Positions 8,720 to 18,289 of a DNA stretch of 64,000 nucleotides are shown piece by piece. Both the position numbers and the translations under genes were made by a program. The notes beneath the pieces were generated by a model. That model saw only the letters and a list, made by a program, of their open reading frames with translations. It ran no database searches and was not told the origin of the DNA. The DNA lies in NCBI RefSeq assembly GCF_002139855.1, contig NZ_CP018789.1:62001-126000 (forward strand), given 5' to 3'. The stretch is from Campylobacter porcelli (GTDB lineage: Bacteria > Campylobacterota > Campylobacteria > Campylobacterales > Campylobacteraceae). Each line of letters opens with the position of its first letter. The first letter of the stretch is position 1.

Positions 8720-8734
8720 TGGCTAAATTTTTAT
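8705..8734. terminator. Bidirectional hairpin terminator
   Basis: A perfect 10-bp stem AAATTTAGCC / GGCTAAATTT with a 6-nt loop spans the 3' ends of two convergent genes. It runs into T-rich sequence on the plus strand. The hairpin overlaps the last codons of the upstream gene. Confidence 0.7.
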
Positions 8735-9907
8735 ATACTCTACCACTTCAGAGGCTTTTAACCCATCTTTATGGCTTGGCACTCGCATTAATACCGCACC
8801 ATTGCTAAGATTGCCTATGATGGCTGAACTTCCTATTTTTTTAGATTTTGTAGAGATTAACAAGGTGCCATTTTCGTTGGTGATGGTAGCAGCGCTAAAC
8901 TCTTCAAATGGGGATCTTTTGATATAGTCATCTTTTAAGATAGCTTTAAATTTATTCGTTGTATTAACCCCAAAAATTTGCCCTATAAACTCTTTGAAAA
9001 ATAAGACGCAAGTTACTATAGCTGAATAGGCAAATCCAGGCAGAGCAAATATAAATTTATCATTGATTTTAGCCACTTTGATATGCCTACCAGGCTTGAT
9101 AGCTACGCCATCGATTATGATTTTAGCCTCTCTTGCTATCTCTTTCATAAAATCAAAATCCCCAACGCTAACTCCGCCAGTTGTGATGATGAAATCAGCT
9201 GAATTTAAAGCATTAAAGAGTGCGTTTTTGATAGCTTCTTTATCATCTTTGATAATTGGCATAATGATTGGCTCACAGCCCATATCTCTAACTAAAGATG
9301 AGATTGATATGCTATTTGAGCTATATATTTGAGCTTTATGCTCTTTGTTTTGACCAATATCTAATATCTCGCTACCAGTGCTTAATATAGCCACTCTAGG
9401 AGCGACTAAGACATTTACATAGCTATGACCTAGCTCAGCCAAAAGTGCTAACTCACAATATCCAAGTTTGGTGCGAGAGCTTAGTAGTAGCTCTGATTCT
9501 TTATAGCTCTCTCCAACTTCTCTAATAGCAAATCCTTGCGATACAGGCTTGATAATCTCTATATACTCACCACTTAATTTGACATTTTCGATCGGCACGA
9601 TAGTATCAGCACCATTACAGACTAAGGCACCTGTAAGAGTCTTGACACACTCATTTTCAGATATGGCGATATCATCGCTACTTCCGGCGGGGGCTATGTT
9701 TATTACTTTAATTTTGTTATTTTGATTTGTAAATTTAATGGCATAGCCGTCCATACTTGAAGTTGGATAGGCCGGATATGGACTTTTGGCTACTATATCA
9801 TCTGCTAAAATTCTCCCAAGCGCTCTATCAAGCGAAACTCTCTCTATAAAGTCCCATTTTGGGGCGAGATTGAGTAAATTTTGGAGATTTTCATTGTAGC
9901 TCTTCAT
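8723..9907 (-). CDS. moeA: Molybdopterin molybdenumtransferase MoeA
   Basis: A 394-residue cytoplasmic enzyme that inserts molybdate into adenylylated molybdopterin to make active cofactor. Diagnostic parts are SSMDGYAIKF near residue 50, the MoCF-biosynthesis domain with ILSTGSEI and ADFIITTGGVSVGDFDF, and a C-terminal MoeA domain IV. Length is typical of the family. Its 5' end overlaps the MFS transporter gene by 17 bp, so the two are probably co-transcribed. Other cofactor genes (moaE, moaD, mobA) lie elsewhere in the window; they supply formate dehydrogenase, nitrate reductase and similar enzymes. Confidence 0.95.
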   Translation of the reverse strand: MKSYNENLQNLLNLAPKWDFIERVSLDRALGRILADDIVAKSPYPAYPTSSMDGYAIKFTNQNNKIKVINIAPAGSSDDIAISENECVKTLTGALVCNGADTIVPIENVKLSGEYIEIIKPVSQGFAIREVGESYKESELLLSSRTKLGYCELALLAELGHSYVNVLVAPRVAILSTGSEILDIGQNKEHKAQIYSSNSISISSLVRDMGCEPIIMPIIKDDKEAIKNALFNALNSADFIITTGGVSVGDFDFMKEIAREAKIIIDGVAIKPGRHIKVAKINDKFIFALPGFAYSAIVTCVLFFKEFIGQIFGVNTTNKFKAILKDDYIKRSPFEEFSAATITNENGTLLISTKSKKIGSSAIIGNLSNGAVLMRVPSHKDGLKASEVVEYIKI

Positions 9908-11201
9908 TGCTCACTCCTAAAATAGAGATAACCTCATCACGGCTTATTATATTAGAGTTGAATTTCACTATACTATATCCATTTTGTTTGTAGCGATCTA
10001 CTATGCCATTAACGCTATCTAATATTGATATATCGGCATTTTTAAGGCGTATGATTTGAAATATTCTTGGGTCGCTTAATTGAAATAAGATTAAAAGCCA
10101 AATAGCCAAGACTACAGCTAAAACCACAGCTAAAGCCGTGATATTATAGCTATGTAATAGATATCCGCCTACTGCCCCACCAAGAAAGCTACCTAAATAG
10201 CCAAATGAGTTGAATATACCAAGTGCCGAGCCTCTTTGGTTGGATTTGGCGAATTTACTAGCACAGCTTTGTAAAATTGGCTCATGGATATTAAATCCTA
10301 TGAAAAATATAACTACAAATATGATGAAGCTCACAGCTGAATTTGCCACGCCAAAGCCTATAAATGAGATGATAAATAGCACCACACCAATCAATAAAAG
10401 CTTCTTGCTATGCCCTTTGCCATCACCTAAAAATCCTGCCATTCCCATAGCCAAAAATCCAAAAATCATAGAGATCAAATATACAATCCATAGATTATTA
10501 CTATCATATCCTAGTGATTTTACTAAGACAATAGGGATAGCTACAAAGGCACAGCTCATAAGCATTTTTTGCATTAGATTTGTTAAATTCATTATGGCTA
10601 GATCTTTTTGTTTAAGTAGTTTAGTAAGTGGAATTTTGGGGTCGTGATGATGAATTTTTGGCTCTTTTGGCACAGCGCTAAAGAGTAAAAATATACAAAA
10701 AATAGTTACGATAATAGATAGATAAAATAGACTAGAAAGCCCAAATTCACGGCTTAAAAGCGGACTAAGAATCATAGAAATAGCAAAAGCAATCCCAATC
10801 ATCCCACCCATCATAGCCATAGCTTTGGAGCGTTTATCTTCGCTAACTAGATCGCTTATCATAGCAGTTGCTACAGCACCCACAGCACCGCAACCTTGGA
10901 GCAATCTACCAAATAGCATTGTATAAATATCAGTTGAAATAGCACAAATTAGTGAGCCAATTATGAATATTATCAATCCTATAAATATCATAAATTTACG
11001 CCCAAATCTATCACTTAAGCTACCAAAAGGGAGTTGAAAAATCATCTGAGTAATAGCATAAGCACCGATAGTAAGCCCAGCTAAAAACTCATTAGCCCCA
11101 TCAAGCTCAAGCGCATAAAGGCTAAGAACAGGTAAAATAATAAAAAGCCCAAAAAACCTAGAAGCTGCGATAAATCCAAGCGGCAAAACCGATCTTAACA
11201 T
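9891..11201 (-). CDS. MFS transporter with C-terminal YAM-like domain (YajR-like)
   Basis: A 436-residue inner-membrane transporter with twelve predicted spans. The motif A loop is GSLSDRFGRKFMIFIG between spans 2 and 3. After the last span comes a soluble tail of about 60 residues (IRLKNADISILDSVNGIVDRYK and onward) predicted as beta-alpha-beta. This architecture matches E. coli YajR, whose C-terminal ferredoxin-like YAM domain is cytosolic. The substrate is unknown; drug or metabolite efflux by proton antiport is the family expectation. It is divergent from pstS and overlaps moeA. Confidence 0.88.
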   Translation of the reverse strand: MLRSVLPLGFIAASRFFGLFIILPVLSLYALELDGANEFLAGLTIGAYAITQMIFQLPFGSLSDRFGRKFMIFIGLIIFIIGSLICAISTDIYTMLFGRLLQGCGAVGAVATAMISDLVSEDKRSKAMAMMGGMIGIAFAISMILSPLLSREFGLSSLFYLSIIVTIFCIFLLFSAVPKEPKIHHHDPKIPLTKLLKQKDLAIMNLTNLMQKMLMSCAFVAIPIVLVKSLGYDSNNLWIVYLISMIFGFLAMGMAGFLGDGKGHSKKLLLIGVVLFIISFIGFGVANSAVSFIIFVVIFFIGFNIHEPILQSCASKFAKSNQRGSALGIFNSFGYLGSFLGGAVGGYLLHSYNITALAVVLAVVLAIWLLILFQLSDPRIFQIIRLKNADISILDSVNGIVDRYKQNGYSIVKFNSNIISRDEVISILGVSNEELQ

Positions 11202-11279
11202 CCAAAATCCTTAAAATTAAAAAAGAGCGATTTTATCACAATTAATATTAAACTCTTTTAAATTTATTTTGTAAAAAAC

Positions 11280-11333
11280 TTTACGATAAATTTACATTTT
11301 TTACATTTTGACTTTACAACTATTATTTATAAT
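11280..11333 (+). promoter_or_regulatory. PHO-box-like direct repeats and -10 element before pstS
   Basis: TTTAC-starting units occur at 11280, 11291 and 11313, on an 11-bp period with one degenerate unit at about 11302. The TATAAT -10 is at 11328-11333. Eleven-bp-spaced direct repeats immediately upstream of a -10, in place of a -35, are the layout of PhoB-activated promoters. The ribosome site AAGGAG at 11351-11356 serves pstS. Confidence 0.55.
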
Positions 11334-11361
11334 TTCGCAACTTAAAATTAAAGGAGTTAAA

Positions 11362-12192
11362 ATGTTTAAAAAATATCTCGTTGCACTATTTGTGCTATTT
11401 GGTCTTAATAGCTATTTATTAGCTGAGAATATCTATCCAATATCTCGTGAAATGGGCTCTGGGACAAGGGGAGCGTTTGTGGATATATTTGATGTTAAAA
11501 AGCAAGTTGGCAATAAAAAAATTGACGCTACTTTTAAAAAAGCTGAAGTAACTAATTCAACTGGAGTTATGATAACCACAGTTGCAAACTCAAAAAACGC
11601 AATTGGCTATATATCGCTTGGCTCTTTAAATGATTCTATAAAAGCTGTAAAAATAGATGGAGTTGCTCCAAGTGTAGAAAATATCAATAATAAATCTTAC
11701 TCTATTTTTCGCCCATTTAATCTAGCTATAAGTAGCGATAATATCTTAGTAAATGACTTTTTAGCTTATATAGACTCAAATCAAGCTAGAAGCATAATCC
11801 AAAAAGCTGGTTATATCGCACTATATGATAATGAATTTAGCTCATTAAAGCCTAGTGGTAAGGTTGTAGTTGCTGGGTCTAGCTCTATTACGCCATTAAT
11901 GGAAAAATTAAAAGAGAGCTATAAATTAGTAAATCCAAACGCAACTATAGAAATTCAGCAAAGCGATTCTACAACAGGTATTAACTCTGCTATAGAGAAA
12001 ATAGCTGATATTGCGATGGTATCAAGGGAATTTAAAGATAGTGAGCTAAAAAGTGGCTTAAAAACTAAAATTTTAGCACTAGATGGACTAGCTATAATAG
12101 TAAATAAATCAAACCCAATTGAGTCTCTAAGCAAAGATAGCGTCAAAAAGATTTTCACAGGAGAGATTACAGATTGGGATAGAGTAAAGTAG
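11362..12192 (+). CDS. pstS: Phosphate-binding periplasmic protein PstS
   Basis: A 276-residue substrate-binding protein of the high-affinity phosphate ABC transporter. The signal peptide is MFKKYLVALFVLFGLNSYLLA. Phosphate-contact loops are visible as MGSGTRGAF early on and AGSSSITPLMEKL plus DSTTGINSAIEK in the second half. The reading frame extends upstream, but the ATG at 11362 has an AAGGAG ribosome site and starts the signal peptide. The stop is 1 bp before pstC. The region between is too short for a promoter, so pstSCAB form one transcript. Confidence 0.93.
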   Translation: MFKKYLVALFVLFGLNSYLLAENIYPISREMGSGTRGAFVDIFDVKKQVGNKKIDATFKKAEVTNSTGVMITTVANSKNAIGYISLGSLNDSIKAVKIDGVAPSVENINNKSYSIFRPFNLAISSDNILVNDFLAYIDSNQARSIIQKAGYIALYDNEFSSLKPSGKVVVAGSSSITPLMEKLKESYKLVNPNATIEIQQSDSTTGINSAIEKIADIAMVSREFKDSELKSGLKTKILALDGLAIIVNKSNPIESLSKDSVKKIFTGEITDWDRVK

Positions 12193-12193
12193 T

Positions 12194-13039
12194 ATGATAA
12201 AAGAGAGAATTTTTCAAGGGCTTTTTGCCCTTAGTGCTGGATTTTCTATCTTTGCTGTTGGTGCGATAGCTATATTTTTGTTTTTTAACGCTTTTGCAAC
12301 TATATCACAAATAGGCTTTTTGGAGTTTATTTTTGGTATGGATTGGTATCCTGATGAAGAGATTTTTGGTATATTTCCTATGATTATTGGAAGTATCTAT
12401 GTAACGGCTTTAGCCATAGCTTTAGGAGTGCCAATTGGAGTTTTAAGTGCTGTGTATTTGGCATATTTTTGCCCTAAGAGATTAAAGGGGATTATTATGC
12501 CAGCTATTGAGCTTTTAGGGGCGATTCCATCTGTTGTTTATGGATTTTTTGGGTTAGTAATAGTCGTGCCTTTAGTGGCTAATATCTTTGGCGGTGTATC
12601 TGGAAAGAGTATTTTAGCGGCCTCTTTGATCTTAGCAATTATGGTCTTACCAACAATCATCTTAGTATCAAAAGCAGCTATTGAGACCTTGCCTAAGAGC
12701 TATTATGAGGGTGCTTTAGCCCTTGGTGCTACTCCTGAGAGAGCTGTATTTTTCGCTATAGTCCCTGCGGCTAAAAGCGGGATTTTAGCCTCTGTGATCT
12801 TAGGCGTTGGTAGGGCTATTGGGGAGGCTATGGCAGTCATTATGGTAGCGGGTAATCAAGTCCAAATCCCACACTCTTTAAGCGATGGAGTAAGAACTCT
12901 AACTACAAATATCGTGCTTGAGATGGGCTATGCGGCAAATTTACATAAAGATGTGCTAATAGCCAATGCGGTTGTGCTTTTTGTATTTATTTTGATTATA
13001 AATATTAGCTTTAGTGCATTAAAAGGGGATAAAAAGTGA
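12194..13039 (+). CDS. pstC: Phosphate ABC transporter permease PstC
   Basis: A 281-residue inner-membrane protein with six predicted spans. The binding-protein-dependent transport signature loop includes ALALGATPERAV and GRAIGEAMAVIMVAGN. It pairs with PstA to form the phosphate channel. It follows pstS by 1 bp and overlaps pstA by 4 bp (GTGA). Confidence 0.94.
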   Translation: MIKERIFQGLFALSAGFSIFAVGAIAIFLFFNAFATISQIGFLEFIFGMDWYPDEEIFGIFPMIIGSIYVTALAIALGVPIGVLSAVYLAYFCPKRLKGIIMPAIELLGAIPSVVYGFFGLVIVVPLVANIFGGVSGKSILAASLILAIMVLPTIILVSKAAIETLPKSYYEGALALGATPERAVFFAIVPAAKSGILASVILGVGRAIGEAMAVIMVAGNQVQIPHSLSDGVRTLTTNIVLEMGYAANLHKDVLIANAVVLFVFILIINISFSALKGDKK

Positions 13040-13857
13040 GTAGGGACTATCTATCAATATTCTTGTCATTTTTGCTGAAATTTTCTATTTTTAGCGTATT
13101 ATTTGTATTTTTTGGGATTACTCTTTTTATATTTATTAAAGGAATTATCTATATTAGCCCAAGCCTATTTGAATGGGAGTATAATAGCACTAATGTATCA
13201 TTGATGCCAGCCCTTATAAATACCATAAATATGGTTATTTTCTCTTTGGCTATTGCTATGCCACTTGGGATATTTGGGGCAATTTATCTAAATGAATATA
13301 GCAAAAAAGATAGCAAAATTTTAAATCTCATAAGGGTAACTTCTGATACTTTAGTTGGAATTCCAAGCATTGTATATGGGCTATTTGGTTATCTTGCTTT
13401 TGTTATATATTTTGGATTTAAGACTAGCTTTATAGCTGGGGTTTTAACGCTTAGTATTATGATTTTACCGCTTATTTTAAGAAGTAGCGAGGAAGCCTTA
13501 AAATCTGTCCCAATAGGATATAAAGAGGCCTCTTTAGCTCTTGGAGCAAGCAAACTTCGCACTATATTTGCTATCATCTTGCCTAGTGCTACAGCAGGGA
13601 TATTGGCCGGTGTTATCCTAAGTATTGGTAGGATAGTTGGAGAGAGTGCAGCCTTGCTTTATACCTCTGGAAGTGTAGCTCAAATCGCTGGAGCGATGGA
13701 CTCAGGGAGAACTTTAAGTGTGCATATGTATGCGATCTCTAGCGAGGGACTACATATAAATGAAGCTTATAGCACGGCGATGGTGCTTATTGTTATTGTA
13801 TTTTTTATGAATTTTATCTCAAATTTCATAGCCAAAAAAATTTTAAAGGATAGATGA
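13036..13857 (+). CDS. pstA: Phosphate ABC transporter permease PstA
   Basis: A 273-residue membrane partner of PstC. The coupling loop that contacts PstB is seen as [13 protein letters not shown], followed by [16 protein letters not shown]. Six spans are predicted. The start is a GTG that overlaps the pstC stop, and the end overlaps the pstB start by 4 bp, so the proteins are translationally coupled. Confidence 0.94.
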   Translation: MSRDYLSIFLSFLLKFSIFSVLFVFFGITLFIFIKGIIYISPSLFEWEYNSTNVSLMPALINTINMVIFSLAIAMPLGIFGAIYLNEYSKKDSKILNLIRVTSDTLVGIPSIVYGLFGYLAFVIYFGFKTSFIAGVLTLSIMILPLILRSSEEALKSVPIGYKEASLALGASKLRTIFAIILPSATAGILAGVILSIGRIVGESAALLYTSGSVAQIAGAMDSGRTLSVHMYAISSEGLHINEAYSTAMVLIVIVFFMNFISNFIAKKILKDR

Positions 13858-14612
13858 TGAAGAGGTGCTTTGATATAAAAAAATTAAATTTACACTATGG
13901 GACATTTCACGCTTTAAAAAATATAAATATGGAGATTACCAAAGGCGAAGTTACGGCATTTATAGGGCCAAGTGGGTGCGGTAAATCCACATTTATCAAA
14001 ACTCTAAATCGTATGAATGATTTAGTAGATGGATGTAAGATTGATGGAGAAATATTGTTTCACGATAGGGATATTTATAGCAAGGATTATGATATAAATT
14101 TGCTTAGAAAGCGAGTAGGTATGGTATTTCAAAAGCCAAATCCATTTGCTATGAGCATATATGATAATATCACCTTTGGCCCTAAAACTCACGGGATAAA
14201 AGATAAAGATACTTTAGATAGCATAGTAGAAAAGAGCTTAAAAGACGCTGCTTTATGGGAAGATTTAAAAGATAGATTACACAGCTTAGCCCTTGGGCTT
14301 AGTGGCGGACAACAGCAAAGATTATGTATAGCTAGAACCCTAGCAGTAGATCCAGAAGTTATCTTGATGGATGAGCCTACAAGCGCGCTTGATCCTATAT
14401 CTACAGCTAAGATTGAAGAGTTAATATTAAAACTTAAAAAAGATTATACAATTATAATTGTTACTCACAATATGCAACAAGCCCATAGAATTTCGGATAA
14501 AACGGCATTTTTCTTGATGGGTGAGGTGATAGAGTATGATGATACTAAAAAGATATTTAATAAGCCAAAAAACAAAAAAACACAAGATTATGTGATGGGT
14601 AAATTTGGGTAA
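13854..14612 (+). CDS. pstB: Phosphate ABC transporter ATP-binding protein PstB
   Basis: A 252-residue ATPase. Walker A is [10 protein letters not shown], the Q-loop region is [11 protein letters not shown], the ABC signature is [16 protein letters not shown], Walker B is [13 protein letters not shown] and the switch histidine is in VTHNMQQ. Length and motif spacing are typical of PstB. Two tandem ATG codons are possible starts; the first overlaps the pstA stop. The response regulator follows after 35 bp. No phoU was seen in this operon. Confidence 0.96.
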   Translation: MMKRCFDIKKLNLHYGTFHALKNINMEITKGEVTAFIGPSGCGKSTFIKTLNRMNDLVDGCKIDGEILFHDRDIYSKDYDINLLRKRVGMVFQKPNPFAMSIYDNITFGPKTHGIKDKDTLDSIVEKSLKDAALWEDLKDRLHSLALGLSGGQQQRLCIARTLAVDPEVILMDEPTSALDPISTAKIEELILKLKKDYTIIIVTHNMQQAHRISDKTAFFLMGEVIEYDDTKKIFNKPKNKKTQDYVMGKFG

Positions 14613-14647
14613 GTTTGCTATAATTTGCCAAATTTAAAGGAATTTAA

Positions 14648-15319
14648 GTGGTATATGTGCTAGAAGATGAAAAAGCGATTTTAGATCTGATTTGCTACGC
14701 TTTAAAATCCCAAAATATCCCAGTAAAAGGTTTTAGCCAAGCTAAGGATTTTTATAAGGCATTAAGGGATGAAATCCCTCAAATTTTAGTCCTTGATGTA
14801 ATGCTCCCAGATGCTGATGGATTTGAAATTTTAAAAGATATAAAAAGCAGTGTTAAATATAAAGATATTTGCGTTTTGATGCTTACAGCACTTGATAGTG
14901 AGATAAATAAGGTAAAAGGGCTAGATTTAGGTGCTGATGATTATATCGCAAAGCCCTTTGGGGTGATGGAGTTTTTGGCTCGTATTAGAGTGATTTTTAG
15001 ACGCAAAGCTATAAAAGAGCAAAATAGCGATATAAGCTTTGATGGATTAGAGTTTTCATATAAAAATCATATTGTTAAGATTGATGGTAAGCCCTTAGAG
15101 CTAACATTAAAGGAATTTGAATTGCTTGGATTTTTATTACAAAATCCAAACCAGGTTTTTAGCCGTGATATGCTTTTAGAGATGATTTGGGGATATAGCT
15201 ATGATAAAGAGAGCAGAACAATCGATATGCATATTAAAACTCTAAGAAAAAAGCTTGGCAATATGGCTGATATTATTAGGACAATTCACGGAGTTGGCTA
15301 TAAGCTAATAAGAGATTAA
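14648..15319 (+). CDS. phoB: PhoB-type response regulator (PhosR-like)
   Basis: A 223-residue OmpR/PhoB-family regulator. The receiver domain has the phosphoacceptor D50 in ILVLDVMLPDADGF, T/A in MLTALDS and K in DYIAKPFG. The C-terminal winged helix contains the recognition region SRTIDMHIKTLRKKLG. It starts with GTG behind AAAGGA. Placement directly after pstSCAB and before a PhoR-like kinase points to phosphate control. In C. jejuni the equivalent pair is called PhosR/PhosS. Target promoters probably include the repeat element upstream of pstS. Confidence 0.88.
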   Translation: MVYVLEDEKAILDLICYALKSQNIPVKGFSQAKDFYKALRDEIPQILVLDVMLPDADGFEILKDIKSSVKYKDICVLMLTALDSEINKVKGLDLGADDYIAKPFGVMEFLARIRVIFRRKAIKEQNSDISFDGLEFSYKNHIVKIDGKPLELTLKEFELLGFLLQNPNQVFSRDMLLEMIWGYSYDKESRTIDMHIKTLRKKLGNMADIIRTIHGVGYKLIRD

Positions 15320-15321
15320 GC

Positions 15322-17013
15322 ATGCAAAAAAGAGTATTTTATTTCATTATTTTTTCTATGCTAGGCTTAGCTATATTTATAAATTTATTTTTGATATTTT
15401 CTATAGAATCTGTGCTTAAAGATGAGCTTTTTAGCAGACTTAAAAGCTATGCAAATGGGATTAAAGATGAGGTAATTTCATCAATCCAAAATAGCTATTA
15501 TGTAAATTTAAAATACCAAGATTATCGCATTAGCTTAATTGATGAAAAAGGTAGAGTAATCTATGATAATTTAAGCGATAATTTACCAATCCACAGCGAC
15601 CGCATAGAGATCAAAAACGCAATGAAAAATGGAGAATCTAAAAGCATTCGCTACTCAAATACCCTATTAAAACGCCATCTATATTACGCAGTAAAAATCC
15701 CCACTAATAAGGGCGAGTTTATCCTAAGGATCGCTAAAGAGCAAGAGTATTTATATGCTATTTTTATGAGCTTTATCCCTTATATTTTAGGAGAGATTAT
15801 AGCGGTTTTGATATTCTCATTTTTATTAGCTAAATACCTTACGCATATAATTTTACGCCCAATTTACAATATAGATTTAAAAAATTTAGATGAGGATTTG
15901 CCATATCCAGAGCTTAAAATTTTAATTGAAACTCTCAAAAAGCAAAACAAAATCATCAAAAGCCAATTTAAAAATTTAAAGCAAAAAAGACAAGAGTTAC
16001 AATCCTTAACTAAAGGAATGAAAGATGGACTTATCATCATCAATAGATCTGGAGAGATCCTAAGCATAAATCCAAGCGCTCAAAAATATTTTGTAAATTT
16101 AGCCAAACACACTAGTATATCTGAAATTCAAAATGACCTATTTTTAAAGCTTTTATTACATAATCTAAGGGATTTTAAAGATGGCAAAATAACTAGCGAG
16201 ATAAGAGAGCAAATCGTATTTATGCAAGAGACTTTGGTGGAGTGTGAGGTGGTATTATCCCCTATTTTTTCGCAAAAAGGCAAATTCAAAGGGCTAATTA
16301 TAGTTATATGCGATATTACGGAATTTAAAAGAAATCAAAATTTAAGTAAAGAATTTAGTGCCAATGTAACACACGAGCTAAAAACTCCACTAACTTCTAT
16401 AATGGGAAATGCTGAGATGATTAAAAATAATCTTGTAAAAAGCGATGATTTGCCCCATTTCATCGATACTATTTATGATGAATCAAAGCGACTTCTAGGG
16501 TTAATTGAAGATATTTTAAAGCTATCATTTTTAGATGAATCCAGCACTAAAAATATCCCATTTGCTAAAATTGAGCTGAAAAATATGGTATTAAAAATCT
16601 ATTCTAACCTAAAAAATATAGCTAAAAAATATGATATAGAGTTTGAATTTGAGCTTGAAGAGGGCTATATACACGGCTCAAAAGAGCTTTTAGAATACGC
16701 TATTTATAACCTTTGTGATAATGCTATTAAATACAACAATCCAGGCGGCTATGTCAAAATCAAGATAAGAAATTTGCAAGATTGCGTAGAGCTTAGCATT
16801 AAAGATAGTGGCATAGGAATTGATAAAGCTGATCAAGACCATATATTTGAGAGATTTTATTGTGCTGATAAAAGCTATAGTAAAAAAGTTGGTGGCACTG
16901 GACTTGGGCTATCTATAGTCAAATCCATTCTAGCCATTCATCACGCTAAATTAAAGCTAAATAGCCAAAAAGATATTGGTAGCGAATTTATCATCACATT
17001 TGACAAGATATAG
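15322..17013 (+). CDS. phoR: PhoR-type sensor histidine kinase (PhosS-like)
   Basis: A 563-residue membrane kinase. It has two membrane segments flanking a small extracytoplasmic domain of about 120 residues. A PAS domain (GLIIINRSGEILSINPSA) is followed by the H-box FSANVTHELKTPLTSIMG, the N-box with NLCDNAIKYNN, and ATP-lid boxes DSGIGI and GGTGLGLSI. It begins 2 bp after the regulator gene. By context it reads phosphate supply, possibly through the Pst complex. It is followed by repeat block B with no clear terminator. Confidence 0.9.
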   Translation: MQKRVFYFIIFSMLGLAIFINLFLIFSIESVLKDELFSRLKSYANGIKDEVISSIQNSYYVNLKYQDYRISLIDEKGRVIYDNLSDNLPIHSDRIEIKNAMKNGESKSIRYSNTLLKRHLYYAVKIPTNKGEFILRIAKEQEYLYAIFMSFIPYILGEIIAVLIFSFLLAKYLTHIILRPIYNIDLKNLDEDLPYPELKILIETLKKQNKIIKSQFKNLKQKRQELQSLTKGMKDGLIIINRSGEILSINPSAQKYFVNLAKHTSISEIQNDLFLKLLLHNLRDFKDGKITSEIREQIVFMQETLVECEVVLSPIFSQKGKFKGLIIVICDITEFKRNQNLSKEFSANVTHELKTPLTSIMGNAEMIKNNLVKSDDLPHFIDTIYDESKRLLGLIEDILKLSFLDESSTKNIPFAKIELKNMVLKIYSNLKNIAKKYDIEFEFELEEGYIHGSKELLEYAIYNLCDNAIKYNNPGGYVKIKIRNLQDCVELSIKDSGIGIDKADQDHIFERFYCADKSYSKKVGGTGLGLSIVKSILAIHHAKLKLNSQKDIGSEFIITFDKI

Positions 17014-17094
17014 ATGAATTTACCGCCAAAATAAGAGCTATTTATTATTAAGATTTTGTAAAAACTCAAGTAATATTTATTTAAATTTGTTTCT

Positions 17095-17945
17095 ACTTCG
17101 CTAGAGCTAAACCCAGCTTTGCGACCAAAGTTTTCTTTTTTTTACTTTAAGGGACAGGGGAAACTATTTTTAACTTCGCAGGTCAGCAAAGCCGACCTTT
17201 GCGATGAAGGGCTACGCCCTTTCAAAACCCCTAAAGTCCCCGCAAGCGGGGTACCCCATTTATGGGGACTTTAGTGTTTGGTTCTTTAGCACGGATTTAT
17301 TCGTGCGTTAAAAGAACATAGAGATAGTTTCCCCTATCCCTTAAGATCCCAACCCCTTCCCAGTTTGGCATTTTTATTTTATAAAATTTTCGCCGTAAAA
17401 CAACCTAAATGGTTATTTTACGGCGAAAATTTGGAGTATAACCCTTAACCCACCCAAACTCCCCACAAGTGGGTTACCCTATTTGGTTCAAATTTGTTTT
17501 ATCAAAACCGTGGCGTAAGCCACCCATTGAAAGGCTTTTACAAAATTTTCGCAACAAAAAACTCGAAGGAGTTTTTGGCGAAAATTTGGAGTGTAAGTTA
17601 AGGGGGAAGGGTAAGGTAGCTTCGCTTTTATGTTTCGTAGTGCCGCCAAACGATAGTTAGTATCGTTTGACTATTGCACCACTCATCTGCCAAAAAGCGT
17701 CCCCTTTCCCCCTTAAAAATAAAATAATATAGATTACTTCGCTTAACATAAAAATCAAAAAATATTTAAAATTCCAAATTTTTTAATTTCTTTTTTTAAG
17801 GGATAGGGGAAACTAAAATTTGAAAGCCAAAACAGTTTCCCCTATCCTATTTTTTACCTACTTTTAACGCACGAACAAGTCCGTGCTAAAGTAGCAAATA
17901 CTAAAGTCCCTACTCCGTAGGGTTACCCTTAAAAAGAAAAATAAT
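17095..17945. repeat. Composite intergenic repeat block B
   Basis: Hairpin modules shared with blocks A, C, D and E. Module beta is in reverse orientation at 17598-17716, with its central stem AAACGATA/TATCGTTT at 17648-17668. An alpha element is at about 17797-17855. A second pair of alpha arms (17149-17170 and 17325-17345) encloses about 155 bp of other modules, including GGGGTACCCC palindromes, instead of the usual 20-bp loop. A gamma hairpin is at 17540-17585. A 63-codon frame here (17469-17660) is a by-product of the repeats. Confidence 0.88.
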
Positions 17946-18187
17946 TTCTTTATTATATTAAATACAAAATTCTTATTATAAAATTTGAAAATGTAAAAAA
18001 TAAAAACCATCTTCCCAAATTTAATTATAAAACCATTACAAATTTATCTCACAGCCTAAATTTATAAATTTTCTTAAATTTTCATCTGGTTAATATCTAG
18101 AGTAATTTATTAAATTTAAGCCAAATTTAATGAAAATTTGAAAAATTTATATTAAATTTGCACTTTTTTTAAAAAAAGTGTTAAATT
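17946..18187. other. AT-rich spacer between repeat block B and the flagellin promoter
   Basis: About 240 bp of AT-rich DNA with no credible gene, hairpin module or RNA feature that I can support. Confidence 0.6.
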
Positions 18188-18198
18188 CCCCCCCCCCC
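18188..18198. repeat. C11 homopolymer tract upstream of flagellin
   Basis: Eleven consecutive C residues in otherwise AT-rich DNA, ending 4 nt before the predicted -35 element of the flagellin promoter. Tracts of this length slip readily during replication in Campylobacter and commonly drive phase variation, though usually inside coding sequence. Confidence 0.85.
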
Positions 18199-18202
18199 AT
18201 AT

Positions 18203-18229
18203 AAACAATTTAATCTACCTTGCGATATA
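18203..18229 (+). promoter_or_regulatory. Sigma-28 (FliA) promoter of flagellin
   Basis: TAAACAAT, an 11-nt spacer, then GCGATATA match the spacing of sigma-28 promoters. CGATAT is the typical Campylobacter flaA -10. It lies about 60 bp upstream of the flagellin ATG, and the C11 tract abuts its upstream edge. Confidence 0.7.
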
Positions 18230-18289
18230 ATCAAATAAGCCTAAGCAAAGGATTAAGCTTAAGGCAAATTTCTTTTAAAAGGATATAAT

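Noticed and set aside
17469-17660. 63-codon plus-strand frame in repeat block B
   Set aside because: It runs through palindromic repeat modules shared with non-coding regions elsewhere and has no ribosome site; a by-product.
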